Shown here: one piece after another, positions 34,562-43,942 of the stretch
Numbering within the stretch: the stretch's first letter is position 1
Layout of the letters: each line of letters starts with the position of its first letter
From: Prevotella sp. Rep29
GTDB taxonomy: Bacteria; Bacteroidota; Bacteroidia; Bacteroidales; Bacteroidaceae
Length of the DNA stretch: 64,000 nt
Direction of reading: 5' to 3'
Assembly (NCBI RefSeq): GCF_019551475.1
Contig: NZ_CP047159.1
Location: forward strand, 248,001 to 312,000
Translations under genes and position numbers: made by a program
The notes under the pieces: model-generated
Told to the model about the DNA's origin: nothing
The model's database searches: none
Seen by the model: only the letters and a program-made list of their open reading frames with translations

Positions 34562-36877
34562 TTATTTCTTCTTGTTAGCCGTTGACTGCACGATGTCCAT
34601 ACACTGCTGGTAGGTGAGTTCTGCAGCTTTGGCATGCATGTTCTTTGGCATGCGGTAGTTCTTTCCGTCATAGACGATGTAGGGTCCGAACCGTCCGTTC
34701 ATGATTTCCATTTTCTTGTCTTCATCAAATTGCTTGATGTGGCGCTGTTCCTCCTGCACTCGTTTTTCGTCGATGAGTTGGATGGCGGTTTCGAGTGTCA
34801 CCGTCATGGGGTCTTCAGTCTTTGGCAGCGATACATACTTCTTGTTGTGCTGGATGTAAGGACCGAATCGTCCTGTTCCGATGGTGACGGTCTTTCCTTC
34901 ATACGTGCCGATGTCGCGTGGCAGTTTGAACAGTTCGAGTGCCTCTTCGAGCGTGATGGTCTCGATGCTTTTCCCTGTGGGGAGCTGTGAGAACTGCGGT
35001 TTGTGGTCGCTGCCGGCAGAACCTATCTGCACGACAGGTCCGAAGCGTCCGATTTTCACGAACACGGGCTGTCCGCTCTTGGGGTCGGTGCCCAACTGTC
35101 GCTCGCCGGCTTTGTGTTCGGAGCGTCCGTTCATGGTCTTTTCCACCTCCGGTTCGAAATCCTTGTAGAAGTCTTTGATGGTGGCAGTCCACTTCTCTTT
35201 TCCTTCCGCAATCTTGTCGAAGCGTTGCTCCACTTTCGCGGTGAAGTTATAGTCCATGATGTCCTTGAAATGTTCCAGGAGGAAATCGTTGACCACAGTG
35301 CCGATATCCGTCGGCAGCAGTTTGCCTTTCTCGTTGCCGACCATTTCCTTCTTGGTCTTTGTCGTTATCTTGTCTCCCTTGAGCGTGTCGATGGTATAGC
35401 TGTGCTCCTCTCCCTTGTGGTCGCCCTTCTGCACATATTCGCGCTGTTGGATGGTCTGGATGGTGGGTGCATAGGTTGAGGGGCGTCCGATGCCGAGTTC
35501 CTCGAGCTTGTGCACCAGGCTGGCTTCCGTGTAGCGGAGTGGTGGCAGTGTGTAGCGCTCAGTGGCTGTCATCTCGTCGCAAAGCAGCGTGTCGCCCTGT
35601 TTCATGGCGGGTAGCGTATGCTGTGCATCGTCATGGTTTTCGTGGTCGTCATCCACGGATTCGCGATAGACTTTGATGAATCCGTCGAACTTGACCATCT
35701 CGCCGTTGGCTACAAACTCGTGGTTGCTGCCGCTGGAGTGGATGTTTGCCGTTGTCTTTTCTATCTCGGCATCTGCCATTTGGCTGGCGATGGTGCGTTT
35801 CCATATCAGTTCGTAGAGGCGTTTTTCCTGTGCGTTGCCCGTAATTTCGTGCATGTTCATGAAAGTGGGTCGGATGGCTTCGTGTGCCTCTTGCGCACCC
35901 TTTGAGTTGGTGCGGTAGTTGCGTGGCTTGCTGTATTTCTCGCCGTAGAGTGCGTTGATTTCCTCTTTGCAGGTGTTACGGCAGAGCGAGGACAGATTGA
36001 CGCTGTCGGTTCGCATATAGGTGATGCGTCCGCTTTCGTACAGGCGCTGTGCAATCATCATGGTCTGGCTGACGGTGAATCCCAGTTTGCGTGCCGCTTC
36101 CTGTTGCAGGGTCGAGGTGGTGAAGGGTGGTGCGGGTGTCCGTTTGAGCGGTTTCTTGGTGACTTCGCCCACGGTGAACGTAGCATCCTTGCAGCTGTTG
36201 AGGAAGTCGAGCGCCTCCTCGTGTGTGTTGAACCGTTTGTTCAGTTCCGCCTTGACGCTTGCCTGGCTGTTGCTGCCGTTGGTCAGGTTGAACACGGCAC
36301 TGACTTTATAGTGGGGTTCGCTCTTGAATGCCTGGATTTCCCGCTCCCGTTCAACAATCAGTCTGACGGCAACGCTCTGCACGCGTCCTGCTGAGAGCGA
36401 CGGCTTGACTTTCCGCCAGAGCACGGGCGAGAGTTTGAAGCCCACGATGCGGTCGAGCACGCGGCGTGCCTGCTGTGCGTTGACGAGGTTCATGTCGATG
36501 TGGCGCGGGTTCTCTATGGCTTCGAGAATGGCGCTTTTGGTGATTTCGTGGAACACGATGCGGTTGGTATTCTGCTCGTCCAGTCCGAGCACCTCGCACA
36601 GGTGCCAGGAGATGGCTTCTCCCTCGCGGTCTTCATCGGAAGCCAGCCACACCTTCTTGGCTTTCGATGCCTGTGTCTTCAGGTCGCTGACGAGTTTCTT
36701 CTTCTCTGCAGGAATCTCATAGTCGGGTTCCAGATTGTCCATGTCGATGCTGATTTCCTTCTTCTTCAGGTCGCGTACGTGACCATAGCTCGACATGACT
36801 TTATAGTCTTTACCTAAGAATTTCTCTATCGTTTTTGCCTTTGCGGGGCTCTCGACGATTACTAAATTTTCTTGCAT
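34562..36877 (-). CDS. topA: DNA topoisomerase I
   Basis: Type IA topoisomerase of 771 residues that relaxes negative supercoils. Toprim domain from VIVESPAKAKTIEKFLG, with the acidic motif SDEDREGEAISWHL. The catalytic tyrosine is in RITYMRTDSVNLS near residue 300. Instead of zinc ribbons the C-terminus carries several GRFGPYI-type repeats (GRFGPVVQIG, GRFGPYIQH, GRFGPYIVY), the topoisomerase C-terminal repeat usual in this phylum. The ATG at 36877 (MQENLVIVESP) is preferred over the extension to 36910. Confidence 0.96.
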   Translation of the reverse strand: MQENLVIVESPAKAKTIEKFLGKDYKVMSSYGHVRDLKKKEISIDMDNLEPDYEIPAEKKKLVSDLKTQASKAKKVWLASDEDREGEAISWHLCEVLGLDEQNTNRIVFHEITKSAILEAIENPRHIDMNLVNAQQARRVLDRIVGFKLSPVLWRKVKPSLSAGRVQSVAVRLIVEREREIQAFKSEPHYKVSAVFNLTNGSNSQASVKAELNKRFNTHEEALDFLNSCKDATFTVGEVTKKPLKRTPAPPFTTSTLQQEAARKLGFTVSQTMMIAQRLYESGRITYMRTDSVNLSSLCRNTCKEEINALYGEKYSKPRNYRTNSKGAQEAHEAIRPTFMNMHEITGNAQEKRLYELIWKRTIASQMADAEIEKTTANIHSSGSNHEFVANGEMVKFDGFIKVYRESVDDDHENHDDAQHTLPAMKQGDTLLCDEMTATERYTLPPLRYTEASLVHKLEELGIGRPSTYAPTIQTIQQREYVQKGDHKGEEHSYTIDTLKGDKITTKTKKEMVGNEKGKLLPTDIGTVVNDFLLEHFKDIMDYNFTAKVEQRFDKIAEGKEKWTATIKDFYKDFEPEVEKTMNGRSEHKAGERQLGTDPKSGQPVFVKIGRFGPVVQIGSAGSDHKPQFSQLPTGKSIETITLEEALELFKLPRDIGTYEGKTVTIGTGRFGPYIQHNKKYVSLPKTEDPMTVTLETAIQLIDEKRVQEEQRHIKQFDEDKKMEIMNGRFGPYIVYDGKNYRMPKNMHAKAAELTYQQCMDIVQSTANKKK

Positions 36878-36956
36878 AGCGTTTTTCTTCTCTTTGATTT
36901 TGGGACGCAAAAGTAAGCAAAACTTTCACACTTACATTATTATATATATGTTTTTT

Positions 36957-37517
36957 TTACTTTTTTAAGATTTCAGAGCCGTTTTCTTGTTGGAAACGGG
37001 TGATTGCCTGCCGAATGGAATGGAGACCGAACTGGCTGGCATCCAGCGCCTGAACGGGTATCCAGAAGCCCTCTTCGGCATCGTCGGCGAAGTGGAGGCT
37101 GTGCTCCGTCTCTTCTACCTCGCAGCGGAAGAACAAATCGGTGGTGTGCACGTCAAGTCCTGAGTACGGATAGACGTTGGGCAGGCTGAAGAGAAACCGG
37201 ACGGCAGTCACGCGGAGTCCCGTTTCTTCCATCACTTCGCGTGCCACACCCGCTTCTGCCGACTCGCCGATGTCGATGAAACCGCCGGGCAAATCGAGCG
37301 TGCCGCGGGCTGGGTCTGCCTTGCGCCGCACCACCAGCAGCTCGCCCTTGCCGTTGACGATGAACGCCGCCGTCGAGGCACTCGTGTTCATGAACAGTTC
37401 AAAACCGCAGGCAGCACACTGCTTGCTCTTCCCGCTGTGCTCCACGAAGTGGCTGCTGCCGCATCGCGGACAGTATCTGAATGGCTCTAATGGATGCTTC
37501 TTCTGGTTTGTATTCAT
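36957..37517 (-). CDS. Nudix hydrolase with N-terminal zinc ribbon
   Basis: A 186-residue protein. An N-terminal zinc ribbon (CPRCGSSHF...CAACGFE, about 15-40) precedes a Nudix domain whose box reads GGFIDIGESAEAG...REVMEETG (GX5EX7REVXEEXG) near 85-107. It hydrolyses a nucleoside-diphosphate-linked compound; the ribbon recalls NudC-like NADH pyrophosphatases, but the protein is shorter. The ATG at 37517 is preferred: the extension to 37640 overlaps the divergent esterase promoter and has no family features. Confidence 0.88.
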   Translation of the reverse strand: MNTNQKKHPLEPFRYCPRCGSSHFVEHSGKSKQCAACGFELFMNTSASTAAFIVNGKGELLVVRRKADPARGTLDLPGGFIDIGESAEAGVAREVMEETGLRVTAVRFLFSLPNVYPYSGLDVHTTDLFFRCEVEETEHSLHFADDAEEGFWIPVQALDASQFGLHSIRQAITRFQQENGSEILKK

Positions 37518-37669
37518 TCTGAAATTCGCGTTAGTCCTATTTCGTTGACCGATGAAGTTATATTCATAAAAACGCTGCAATATTACGAAATTTTCTGTAT
37601 CTTTGCAACCGAAATCAAGAGAAAATGGGGAGAAACCCACATTTAAAGAACGAAAAAGGAGAGAAAATC

Positions 37670-38494
37670 ATGAAGATACGGAAACTACTGACCATGTGTC
37701 TGCTGGCGACTCTGCCGACGATGGGCTTCGCACAGCAGACGTTTACGATGAACCTGTGGACGGGAAAGGCATCCGAGAAGAGCGTTGACAAGAGCGACAC
37801 CGCCAAGGTGATGGTGTTCCTGCCCGAGAAAAAGAAGGCTACGGGGCGCGCCGTCGTCATCTGTCCGGGCGGAGGATATGCCGGACTGTCGATGCAGTCG
37901 GAAGGAACCGACTGGGCTGAGTTCCTCAACAACATGGGAATTGCTGCCTTCGTGCTGAAATATCGTCTGCCGCACGGCAAACCTGAAGTGCCGATAGCCG
38001 ATGCCGAAGAGGCGATGAAACTCGTGCGACGCAATGCTGCCGCCTGGGGCATCAACCCCAAAGACGTGGGTATCATGGGCTTCTCGGCAGGGGGACACCT
38101 CGCCTCCGTCCTGGCTGTGCACGGCGAAAAGGGAGCGAAGCCCGACTTCCAGATACTCTTCTATCCCGTCATCACCATGATGCAGGAATTTACGCACCAA
38201 GGTTCGCACGACAACCTGCTCGGCACGAATGCCAAGAGAAAGAAGGAACAGCAGTATAGCAGCGACATGCACGTCACTCGGGTGACACCGCGCGCACTCA
38301 TCATGCTGTGCGACGACGACCATGTGGTGCAGCCCTCCAACGGCGTGAACTTCTATACCGAACTCTATCGGCACGACGTGCCCGCGTCCTTGCACGTCTT
38401 TCCTGACGGCGGACACGGATGGGGTGCCAAAATAGGATTCAAGTATCACCTCGAGATGATATTCCTGCTCAAGGCGTGGCTCGGCAGCTTCTGA
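37670..38494 (+). CDS. Exported alpha/beta hydrolase (BD-FAE/acetyl-esterase-like)
   Basis: A 274-residue esterase with signal peptide (to TMGFA). The oxyanion region is CPGGGYAGLS, the nucleophile serine is in GFSAGGHLA near residue 145, an acidic residue lies in LCDDDHVV and the catalytic histidine in GGHGWG. Relatives deacylate polysaccharides such as xylan, which would place it in the periplasm or on the outer membrane; substrate is inference. A TATCTTTG -7 element is at 37598-37605, divergent from the Nudix gene. Confidence 0.85.
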   Translation: MKIRKLLTMCLLATLPTMGFAQQTFTMNLWTGKASEKSVDKSDTAKVMVFLPEKKKATGRAVVICPGGGYAGLSMQSEGTDWAEFLNNMGIAAFVLKYRLPHGKPEVPIADAEEAMKLVRRNAAAWGINPKDVGIMGFSAGGHLASVLAVHGEKGAKPDFQILFYPVITMMQEFTHQGSHDNLLGTNAKRKKEQQYSSDMHVTRVTPRALIMLCDDDHVVQPSNGVNFYTELYRHDVPASLHVFPDGGHGWGAKIGFKYHLEMIFLLKAWLGSF

Positions 38495-38695
38495 TGCTGC
38501 TTCGCCGGGAAGAAGGGTTGCTGCGGGTAAATGCAGCGATAAGATTTTTTAACGTTTTTAACACGAAAGCGTTAAAACAGGGGTGTCAAATTAAGGCAAC
38601 CAAAATCTGAATTCTGGGAAAACGGCGCACGAAAGTTTTGCATATCATTGCCGAAAACATGCAAAAACAACCTCTTCTTGCCCCCGAAGGGAGGC

Positions 38696-38799
38696 AAAAG
38701 TGGCATTTTTACCTTCCCAAAGTGCCCCTCTTGCATCCCGAAAGTTCAACTTTTGTGTCCTGAAAGTTGGTACTTTCGCATTCCAAAAGTTCCACTTTC
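38696..38799 (+). repeat. 22-bp-period palindrome array, copy 4 (divergent, five units)
   Basis: Units start at 38696, 38718, 38740, 38762 and 38785. Spacing is 22 bp until the fourth unit, which is 16 bp (GAAAGTTGGTACTTTC), giving one 23-bp step. Cores are mixed (TGGCA, TTCAA, TTCCA). No TGTATATTTATRC flanks are seen. It lies in a 703-bp gap (38495-39197) that otherwise shows only a possible -7 element (TAATTTTG, 39086-39093) for the sigma factor gene; the small antisense ORF there is not supported. Confidence 0.8.
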
Positions 38800-39197
38800 A
38801 GAACCCGGCAAATATACTGAAAAGCTTAAATAGTTGTATTTCAATGAATTAAGAAAATGCAAAATACAGCCACTTTTCATGGAAAAGATTTTTTCATTTC
38901 AAAAAAACGCCGTATTTCGAAAGATGCTTTTAACATTTGCAACAATTTAGTTGCATATATGACACTAACTTGTCGGGAATTTTCACAGCACCCTTTCTCG
39001 CAGGAAAAGATAACGAAGGGCGAATGAAAAGACAGCTTGCGAAATAAAAACATCGGGGAAGCGTGAGTTGTTGCCGATTTTTTTGTAATTTTGTAACGGA
39101 ATTATGGGCAGCCATCACTTTTTTGTCGAAAAAATGAAAAAAACACACCGATGCTGTAACTTTTATTCCGCCCAATCGTCATATAAATAGAGAAAAG

Positions 39198-39713
39198 ATG
39201 AAAACTGTCAGTTTCCGAAACGATGTGCTGCCGTTGAAAAACGTGCTATACAGGTTCGCCCTGCGCATCACCCTCAACCATGAGGACGCGGAAGACGTCG
39301 TGCAGGACACACTGATAAAAGTCTGGAACCGGCGAGAGCGGTGGCAGGAAATAGAGTCGATGGAAGCGTTCTGTCTGACTATCTGCCGAAATCTCGCACT
39401 CGACCGCATCAGACGGAAAGACCAGGCGAACACCACGCTCGACGAAACGGAACTCTCCGGACAGCAGGACACCGCATCCGACCCCTACGAGAAGATGCAA
39501 CTGCGCGACAGAATCGAACAGGTCAGGAAACTCATCGACACGCTGCCCGAGAAACAACGAAGCTGCATGCAGCTGCGCGACTTCGAAGGGAAGCCCTATA
39601 AGGAAATAGCCGAAGTGCTCGACATCAGTGAAGAACAGGTGAAAGTGAATATCTTCAGGGCACGGCAGGCAATAAAAACAAAATATCAAGAACTGGAAGG
39701 ATATGGACTATAA
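39198..39713 (+). CDS. ECF-family RNA polymerase sigma factor
   Basis: A 171-residue group 4 sigma factor. Region 2 is seen in NHEDAEDVVQDTLIKVWNRR and region 4 in the LIDTLPEKQRSCMQLRDFEG stretch, followed by KEIAEVLDISEEQVKVNIFR with its helix-turn-helix. No extra domains. It overlaps the next gene by 11 bp, a sigma/anti-sigma-like pairing. Targets unknown. Confidence 0.93.
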   Translation: MKTVSFRNDVLPLKNVLYRFALRITLNHEDAEDVVQDTLIKVWNRRERWQEIESMEAFCLTICRNLALDRIRRKDQANTTLDETELSGQQDTASDPYEKMQLRDRIEQVRKLIDTLPEKQRSCMQLRDFEGKPYKEIAEVLDISEEQVKVNIFRARQAIKTKYQELEGYGL

Positions 39714-40176
39714 GTATATTGAACAGCTGTTGGAGCGCTATTGGCAGTGCGAGACGACGCTCGAAGAGGAACACATCCTCCGCACATTCTTCAGTCAGAA
39801 GGAAGTGCCGGCGGCATTGTTGCCCTACCAGTCACTCTTCGTCTATGAGCAGGAAGAGCGGCAGGAAGAACCGTTGGGCGACGATTTCGACCAGCGCATA
39901 CTGGCACAGGTGAGCGAAACGGCACCCGTCAAGGCACGCCCACTCACCCTCCGGCGCCGACTCATGCCGCTGTTCAAGGCAGCCGCCGTCGTGGCAATCA
40001 TACTGACACTCGGCAACGCCATCCAAGTGGCATTCAATATGGAGGACAACGATCCGGCAGTCAACGTGGCAGAAGAACTCAACAAGACCGTTGACGGACC
40101 GTCAGTCGCCAAGAGCGACTCTATCAGGATAGACTCCATGCAAGCCATGCAGCCCATCCCGGTGCTCGTAAAATGA
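39703..40176 (+). CDS. Putative anti-sigma factor / single-pass membrane protein
   Basis: A 157-residue protein: an acidic cytoplasmic part (about 1-95) beginning MDYKYIEQLLERYWQCETT with the TLEEEHILRTFF segment common to Bacteroidetes ECF partners, one membrane segment (about 95-113, AAAVVAIILTLGNAI), and a short periplasmic tail. No zinc-binding HXXXCXXC motif is seen. Translational coupling to the sigma gene supports an anti-sigma role; this is inference. Confidence 0.7.
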   Translation: MDYKYIEQLLERYWQCETTLEEEHILRTFFSQKEVPAALLPYQSLFVYEQEERQEEPLGDDFDQRILAQVSETAPVKARPLTLRRRLMPLFKAAAVVAIILTLGNAIQVAFNMEDNDPAVNVAEELNKTVDGPSVAKSDSIRIDSMQAMQPIPVLVK

Positions 40177-40274
40177 TTTTTTTCTTTAACTTAAAAATAA
40201 AAACATCTGTTTAGTAAAACAACGAAGCTGTGAAGCTTCATCTCTCTCAAATTTTCATAACATACTAACGAAGG

Positions 40275-40310
40275 AAGAGGCTGTCACCCCGATGCGGGAG
40301 ACAGCCTCTT
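40275..40310 (+). terminator. Hairpin terminator after the sigma/anti-sigma pair
   Basis: AAGAGGCTGTC at 40275-40285 pairs with GACAGCCTCTT at 40300-40310, with extra CCCC/GGG pairing in the loop. The U-tract is poor, so termination is likely but not certain. Confidence 0.65.
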
Positions 40311-40369
40311 CTGATTGATTCGTATAATCACTAAAATCTTCAAAAATCGTCGATTTCATCGGATTTTCT

Positions 40370-40810
40370 TTATTGTCTTTCGCCGTTCTGTCGGGAATCG
40401 TTCTCGTCCTGTTGCCGTTTTCCAAAAAGCACCATCCATCCGTCTTTTCCGTTTTTTTTGAGTAGAGAAAAGAACAGTCCCGGTATGATGATGTAATCCG
40501 TGATTAAAAATATCAAAGAGTATGAGCCTATCGTGTAGTTGTCGTTCGTGAATAGTGCTATACATTCAGGCAGACAAATCGCAGCCAGCCAAAGAAAAAT
40601 TCCAGCCTTTTTTGCCTTCAGAACAAGGATACAGGCGGTCGCAAACAAGATGTGACGGCATATCTCGGGCATGACATCGGCTGCCTTGCCCGCGAAACAC
40701 GGCGATATGTCATAAACCAGCAGGTGGTATAGGTTGTATATCAGAAAAACATTTAGGAGAAAAACAACTCCTCCATGGTAATTTTTTAATGCTGATTTGT
40801 TTAACTGCAT
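40370..40810 (-). CDS. Small four-helix membrane protein, family A
   Basis: A 146-residue protein I cannot assign. Four hydrophobic segments (about 14-36, 50-68, 70-88, 95-118) and a polar C-terminus reading GWMVLFGKRQQDENDS. The protein at 41240-41674 has the same plan and almost the same C-terminus (GWKVLFGKRQQGENDS), so they are paralogues. It appears to be the last gene of a minus-strand cluster A'-B-A. No signal peptide or catalytic motif is seen. Confidence 0.65.
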   Translation of the reverse strand: MQLNKSALKNYHGGVVFLLNVFLIYNLYHLLVYDISPCFAGKAADVMPEICRHILFATACILVLKAKKAGIFLWLAAICLPECIALFTNDNYTIGSYSLIFLITDYIIIPGLFFSLLKKNGKDGWMVLFGKRQQDENDSRQNGERQ

Positions 40811-40842
40811 AGATATATTATTTGGTCTTCATTGAATATTTC

Positions 40843-40920
40843 CCCTGCAAAAATCGCCTATTTCATCGAAATTTTCTTTGTTGCCGTTCGCCGTCCTGTC
40901 AGGAATTTGTCGCGCTGAAA
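40843..40920 (-). pseudogene. Remnant of a family A gene 3' end
   Basis: Immediately after the stop of the gene at 40928, the minus-strand sequence aligns over about 75 nt with the 3' end and downstream region of the family A gene at 40370 (shared GACAGRACGGCGAA and AAAGAAAAT...GATGAAAT). The reading frame is lost. This looks like the tail of a deleted family A copy. Confidence 0.55.
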
Positions 40921-40927
40921 GACGGTG

Positions 40928-41218
40928 TCAATGCCCTGTGGATAGGTGTATGCATCCCACTCCGAATGCGACCATCACAGAGACGATTAAGAGCAAGATG
41001 CCGAGAACCAATCCACAAATTTTCAGCCCAAGCCGCCAGCTGGTCAACGTTTTCTGTTGACAACCCGTCCAGATGTCTTTTGCCATGCCAACTATCCCGA
41101 TGAGGAGAATAGGTATGCCAATCCAAATCAATGGTTTCCATGAAAAGAGATTGCCCGCACTTAAAAGGATGTATCCTACAAGAAGTAGTGTGGGGCTACA
41201 TAAGAGAACTTTTTTCAT
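40928..41218 (-). CDS. Small membrane protein, family B
   Basis: A 96-residue protein of unknown function with three hydrophobic segments (about 9-24, 30-47, 63-88). It is a paralogue of the protein at 24872-25123: GYILL, FSW-PL-WIGIP, K--WTG, KTLT align without gaps. It sits between two family A genes, 21 bp downstream of the one at 41240. Confidence 0.65.
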   Translation of the reverse strand: MKKVLLCSPTLLLVGYILLSAGNLFSWKPLIWIGIPILLIGIVGMAKDIWTGCQQKTLTSWRLGLKICGLVLGILLLIVSVMVAFGVGCIHLSTGH

Positions 41219-41239
41219 AATTCTTTGGTTTTTAGATTA

Positions 41240-41674
41240 CTATTTTGCTTGTAAGGAATCGTTCTCGCCCTGTTGCCGTTTCCCAAAAAGAACCTTCCAT
41301 CCCGATTGTCCGTTTTGTTTCAGGAATAGGAGACAGGCGGGAATCAGCAGATATAAAGCCTTCTTTATGAGAAATTCCACGGAGATAGCTTCTTTATATT
41401 CAAATAGGAGAAAGGCAGCTCCATAGGCGATGAAAGGTGTTAACCCCCATAATAAAATCCCTTCAGCCCGTTCTTTCAATATCAATATGCTTCCTCCAAT
41501 CGTGAGGAAATGCATGAAAAGCTTGCTTGTTGATTCGGCAGATTTAGTGTCTGGCAGATGGAACAATATCCAAGCACTGTCAATTAAATGACTGAAGCTG
41601 TAAAACAAAGCCCAGAGGAAAAACAGAAATACAAAGATGTTGTAATCTTGATAGGATTTGCGTAAGAAATTCAT
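41240..41674 (-). CDS. Small four-helix membrane protein, family A paralogue
   Basis: A 144-residue protein with four hydrophobic segments (about 12-34, 52-66, 70-90, 98-116) and C-terminal GWKVLFGKRQQGENDS, shared with the protein at 40370. First gene of the A'-B-A cluster. Function unknown. The presence of two A genes and a decayed third points to local duplication. Confidence 0.65.
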   Translation of the reverse strand: MNFLRKSYQDYNIFVFLFFLWALFYSFSHLIDSAWILFHLPDTKSAESTSKLFMHFLTIGGSILILKERAEGILLWGLTPFIAYGAAFLLFEYKEAISVEFLIKKALYLLIPACLLFLKQNGQSGWKVLFGKRQQGENDSLQAK

Positions 41675-41781
41675 GGCTGTCGGAATTTAAATATGTGAAT
41701 ACTTATCTGCAAAGATAAGCAAAATATTTGAAAAAACTCGTTCGGCGTGTACATTTTTACATAATCCAATTGATAAGATGA

Positions 41782-43881
41782 TTAAAGGACCGGTGCTGTT
41801 CTTTCCGGCGACTCTCCTACATTGATGTTTTTCATTTTCACTTTCTTTCCTGCTCTGAACCGCCAGATAGCCGTTAGTTTCGCGCGAGTCTTGGGTGACA
41901 TGTCGGTTCTGAAAATATCATAGTTGCTGCCCACCATCGTTACCTTCTCTTCCTTGTGCAAGACGTTGAGCAGCAGCAGGTTGATGTTTAGGTTTCCTTT
42001 TATCAAGTTGCAATATCCCCCCAGGTCGAAGGAGTATGTCCCGTGTTTCGTAAAGCCAAGCTGTTTTTTCTTGGTCTCTGCATAGAAAAATGCTGTCAGC
42101 CCTATATGTTTATTGATTTGGAATTGGTTGCTGGTGTCAAACACGATGTGACAGCGGTTCAATGCTTTTCGTCCAGGCATCTTTTCTTCTTCGGTTGTGA
42201 GCGACAGGCTTGTATTTGTATTCCAGATACCTATTTTCTCGTTCCAATGTGCGGAAGCCGCAATCTTTTTCCTTTTTCCGACATTCTCCGGTATGGTGTA
42301 ATATACGTTTTTGTCTGTCTCGCTTTGGTGGGTCATGATGCGTATGATGTTTCTCCACCACTCTGCCCGCAGGGTGAAAGTCCAGTTGGAATTGAGGTGA
42401 AAGTTCATTTCAGCCGTGTCAAATGTCGCTTTCTTCAGTGAGAAGTTTCCGATGCTGTAGAAATTCTTGGACACATAGATTGGCTCGGGGTTATAGTATC
42501 CATAGTTGGGCATGGAATAATCATGGCGATAGGCTACCGTCAGCCCGCGACCGGTCTGCTGGTTTATCATCCATTGCAGCAGGACGTTAGGGAACAGTCC
42601 GTTCTGTCGTGTTCTGTAGACGTTGCCTTTCAGCCTGTCCTCATACTTCAGTCTGCCCCGGTAATAGATAAGTCCCAGGCGGAGATACAGATTCTCGCCG
42701 AGAGTTTTGCTGTATTCAATCCATGGGTTGAAGTCGATGCCCTTCAATCTGTATTTCAAGTCGGTAAGTTGGTCCAGGGAAAATATCCGAACGCCTTGGT
42801 TGTCGTTGTTGTCATTGAGGAAATTAAGTCTCACTCCAGCTTCTAATTCCTGGCTGTGCTTGAAGGACAGGCTTACCATGGGATGCAGCTGGTGGTAGTT
42901 GAAATGCTTCTCTGACGTCTGGTCGCTCCTTTCGTCGTCCGAGAGATAGCTCTTTGTGTTTTTTGACTTGTTCCCCGAGTAGGTATATTTCATGTTCACA
43001 TAGCTGTCTGTTTTCTTGCCAAGATACTGCCTGTACTGTAGTCCTGCATTATATCCCACGGGTTTCGACTTCGATGCGATGTCAAGAAGAGAGGATTCCG
43101 TATGACTGTTCAGTCGCGACCTGAAGTGGTTAAAGTCTATCCCTGTGAAAATGTTCAGGAAGTTCTTTTCCGAGAAATTGTAGGTATAGCTCAGATTCTC
43201 TTTTATAAGGAAATCCTTGTTTTTCGTGCGTGTGCTTGTCAGGGAGACGTCATCAGAAGAAACGCTTTTCTGTTCACGTTCAACCAGATACCGTCCATAG
43301 CCAGCCGTCAAGCTGCTGAAGAGCGCATGGCGTCCTTGCTTGAAGAATATCGTCGGCGACAAGCCGTTGTCAACAAAGCCATTCTTGTCCATCTGCAGCC
43401 TTTCCGTCACCGATCCGAGAAGCCCCACCTAGTCTTTCAGCATGACACGAATGACGCCGCCGCTTGCTTGGCTGCCGTGTCGGGTGGCTGCATGCGGTGA
43501 AACAATTACTTTCTTAATCATTGAAGCGGGAATTGCCTGTAGTTCTTTTACAGACGCCCTGCGGTTCTCTATATAGATGATAGTTCCTTCGCGTCCGTAT
43601 ATACTTACACCGCTATCATCAGCCTTCACCCCTTTTACAAAGTTGAGCATCTCAAGCATCGTCTTTGTTTTCGCGATAGGATTGTTAGACAGGTTGACCT
43701 CTATTTCCCCATTCCTTTTCATGCGGACATGTTTGGCAACGACCGTCACTTCGTCCAACGTTTTATTCCATGTGATAGTGTCGGATACCGGCGCAATGGA
43801 GTCTTTCTCTGTTTGTCCAAAAACTGGGCTGCAGAAAGAAACTAATGTGGCAATAAGCATAATGTTTTTACGGCACTTCAT
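41782..43881 (-). pseudogene. TonB-receptor-like outer membrane protein split by an in-frame TAG
   Basis: Reading from 43881 gives a signal peptide (to SPVFGQ) and a plug-like domain (TLDEVTVVAKHVRMKRNGEIEV, ending GGVIRVMLKD). A TAG at 43431-43429 then interrupts the frame, and the same frame continues as an OMP_b-brl-type beta-barrel (GLLGSV... to the end at 41782) with no further stop or frameshift. Total would be about 698 residues, close to its relatives. The plug resembles that of the neighbouring receptor, but the carboxypeptidase-regulatory domain is missing. The break lies exactly between plug and barrel. Recent pseudogene, amber readthrough or a base error are all possible. Confidence 0.8.
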
Positions 43882-43942
43882 TATATAAGAATTAATTTTG
43901 ATTATATGCATGTTGTTGTGAAATGTCTGTATAATAAATAAT

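Noticed and set aside
38930..39175. Minus-strand ORF of 81 codons
   Set aside because: Odd composition, sits across the likely promoter of the sigma factor gene, no similarity pattern seen.
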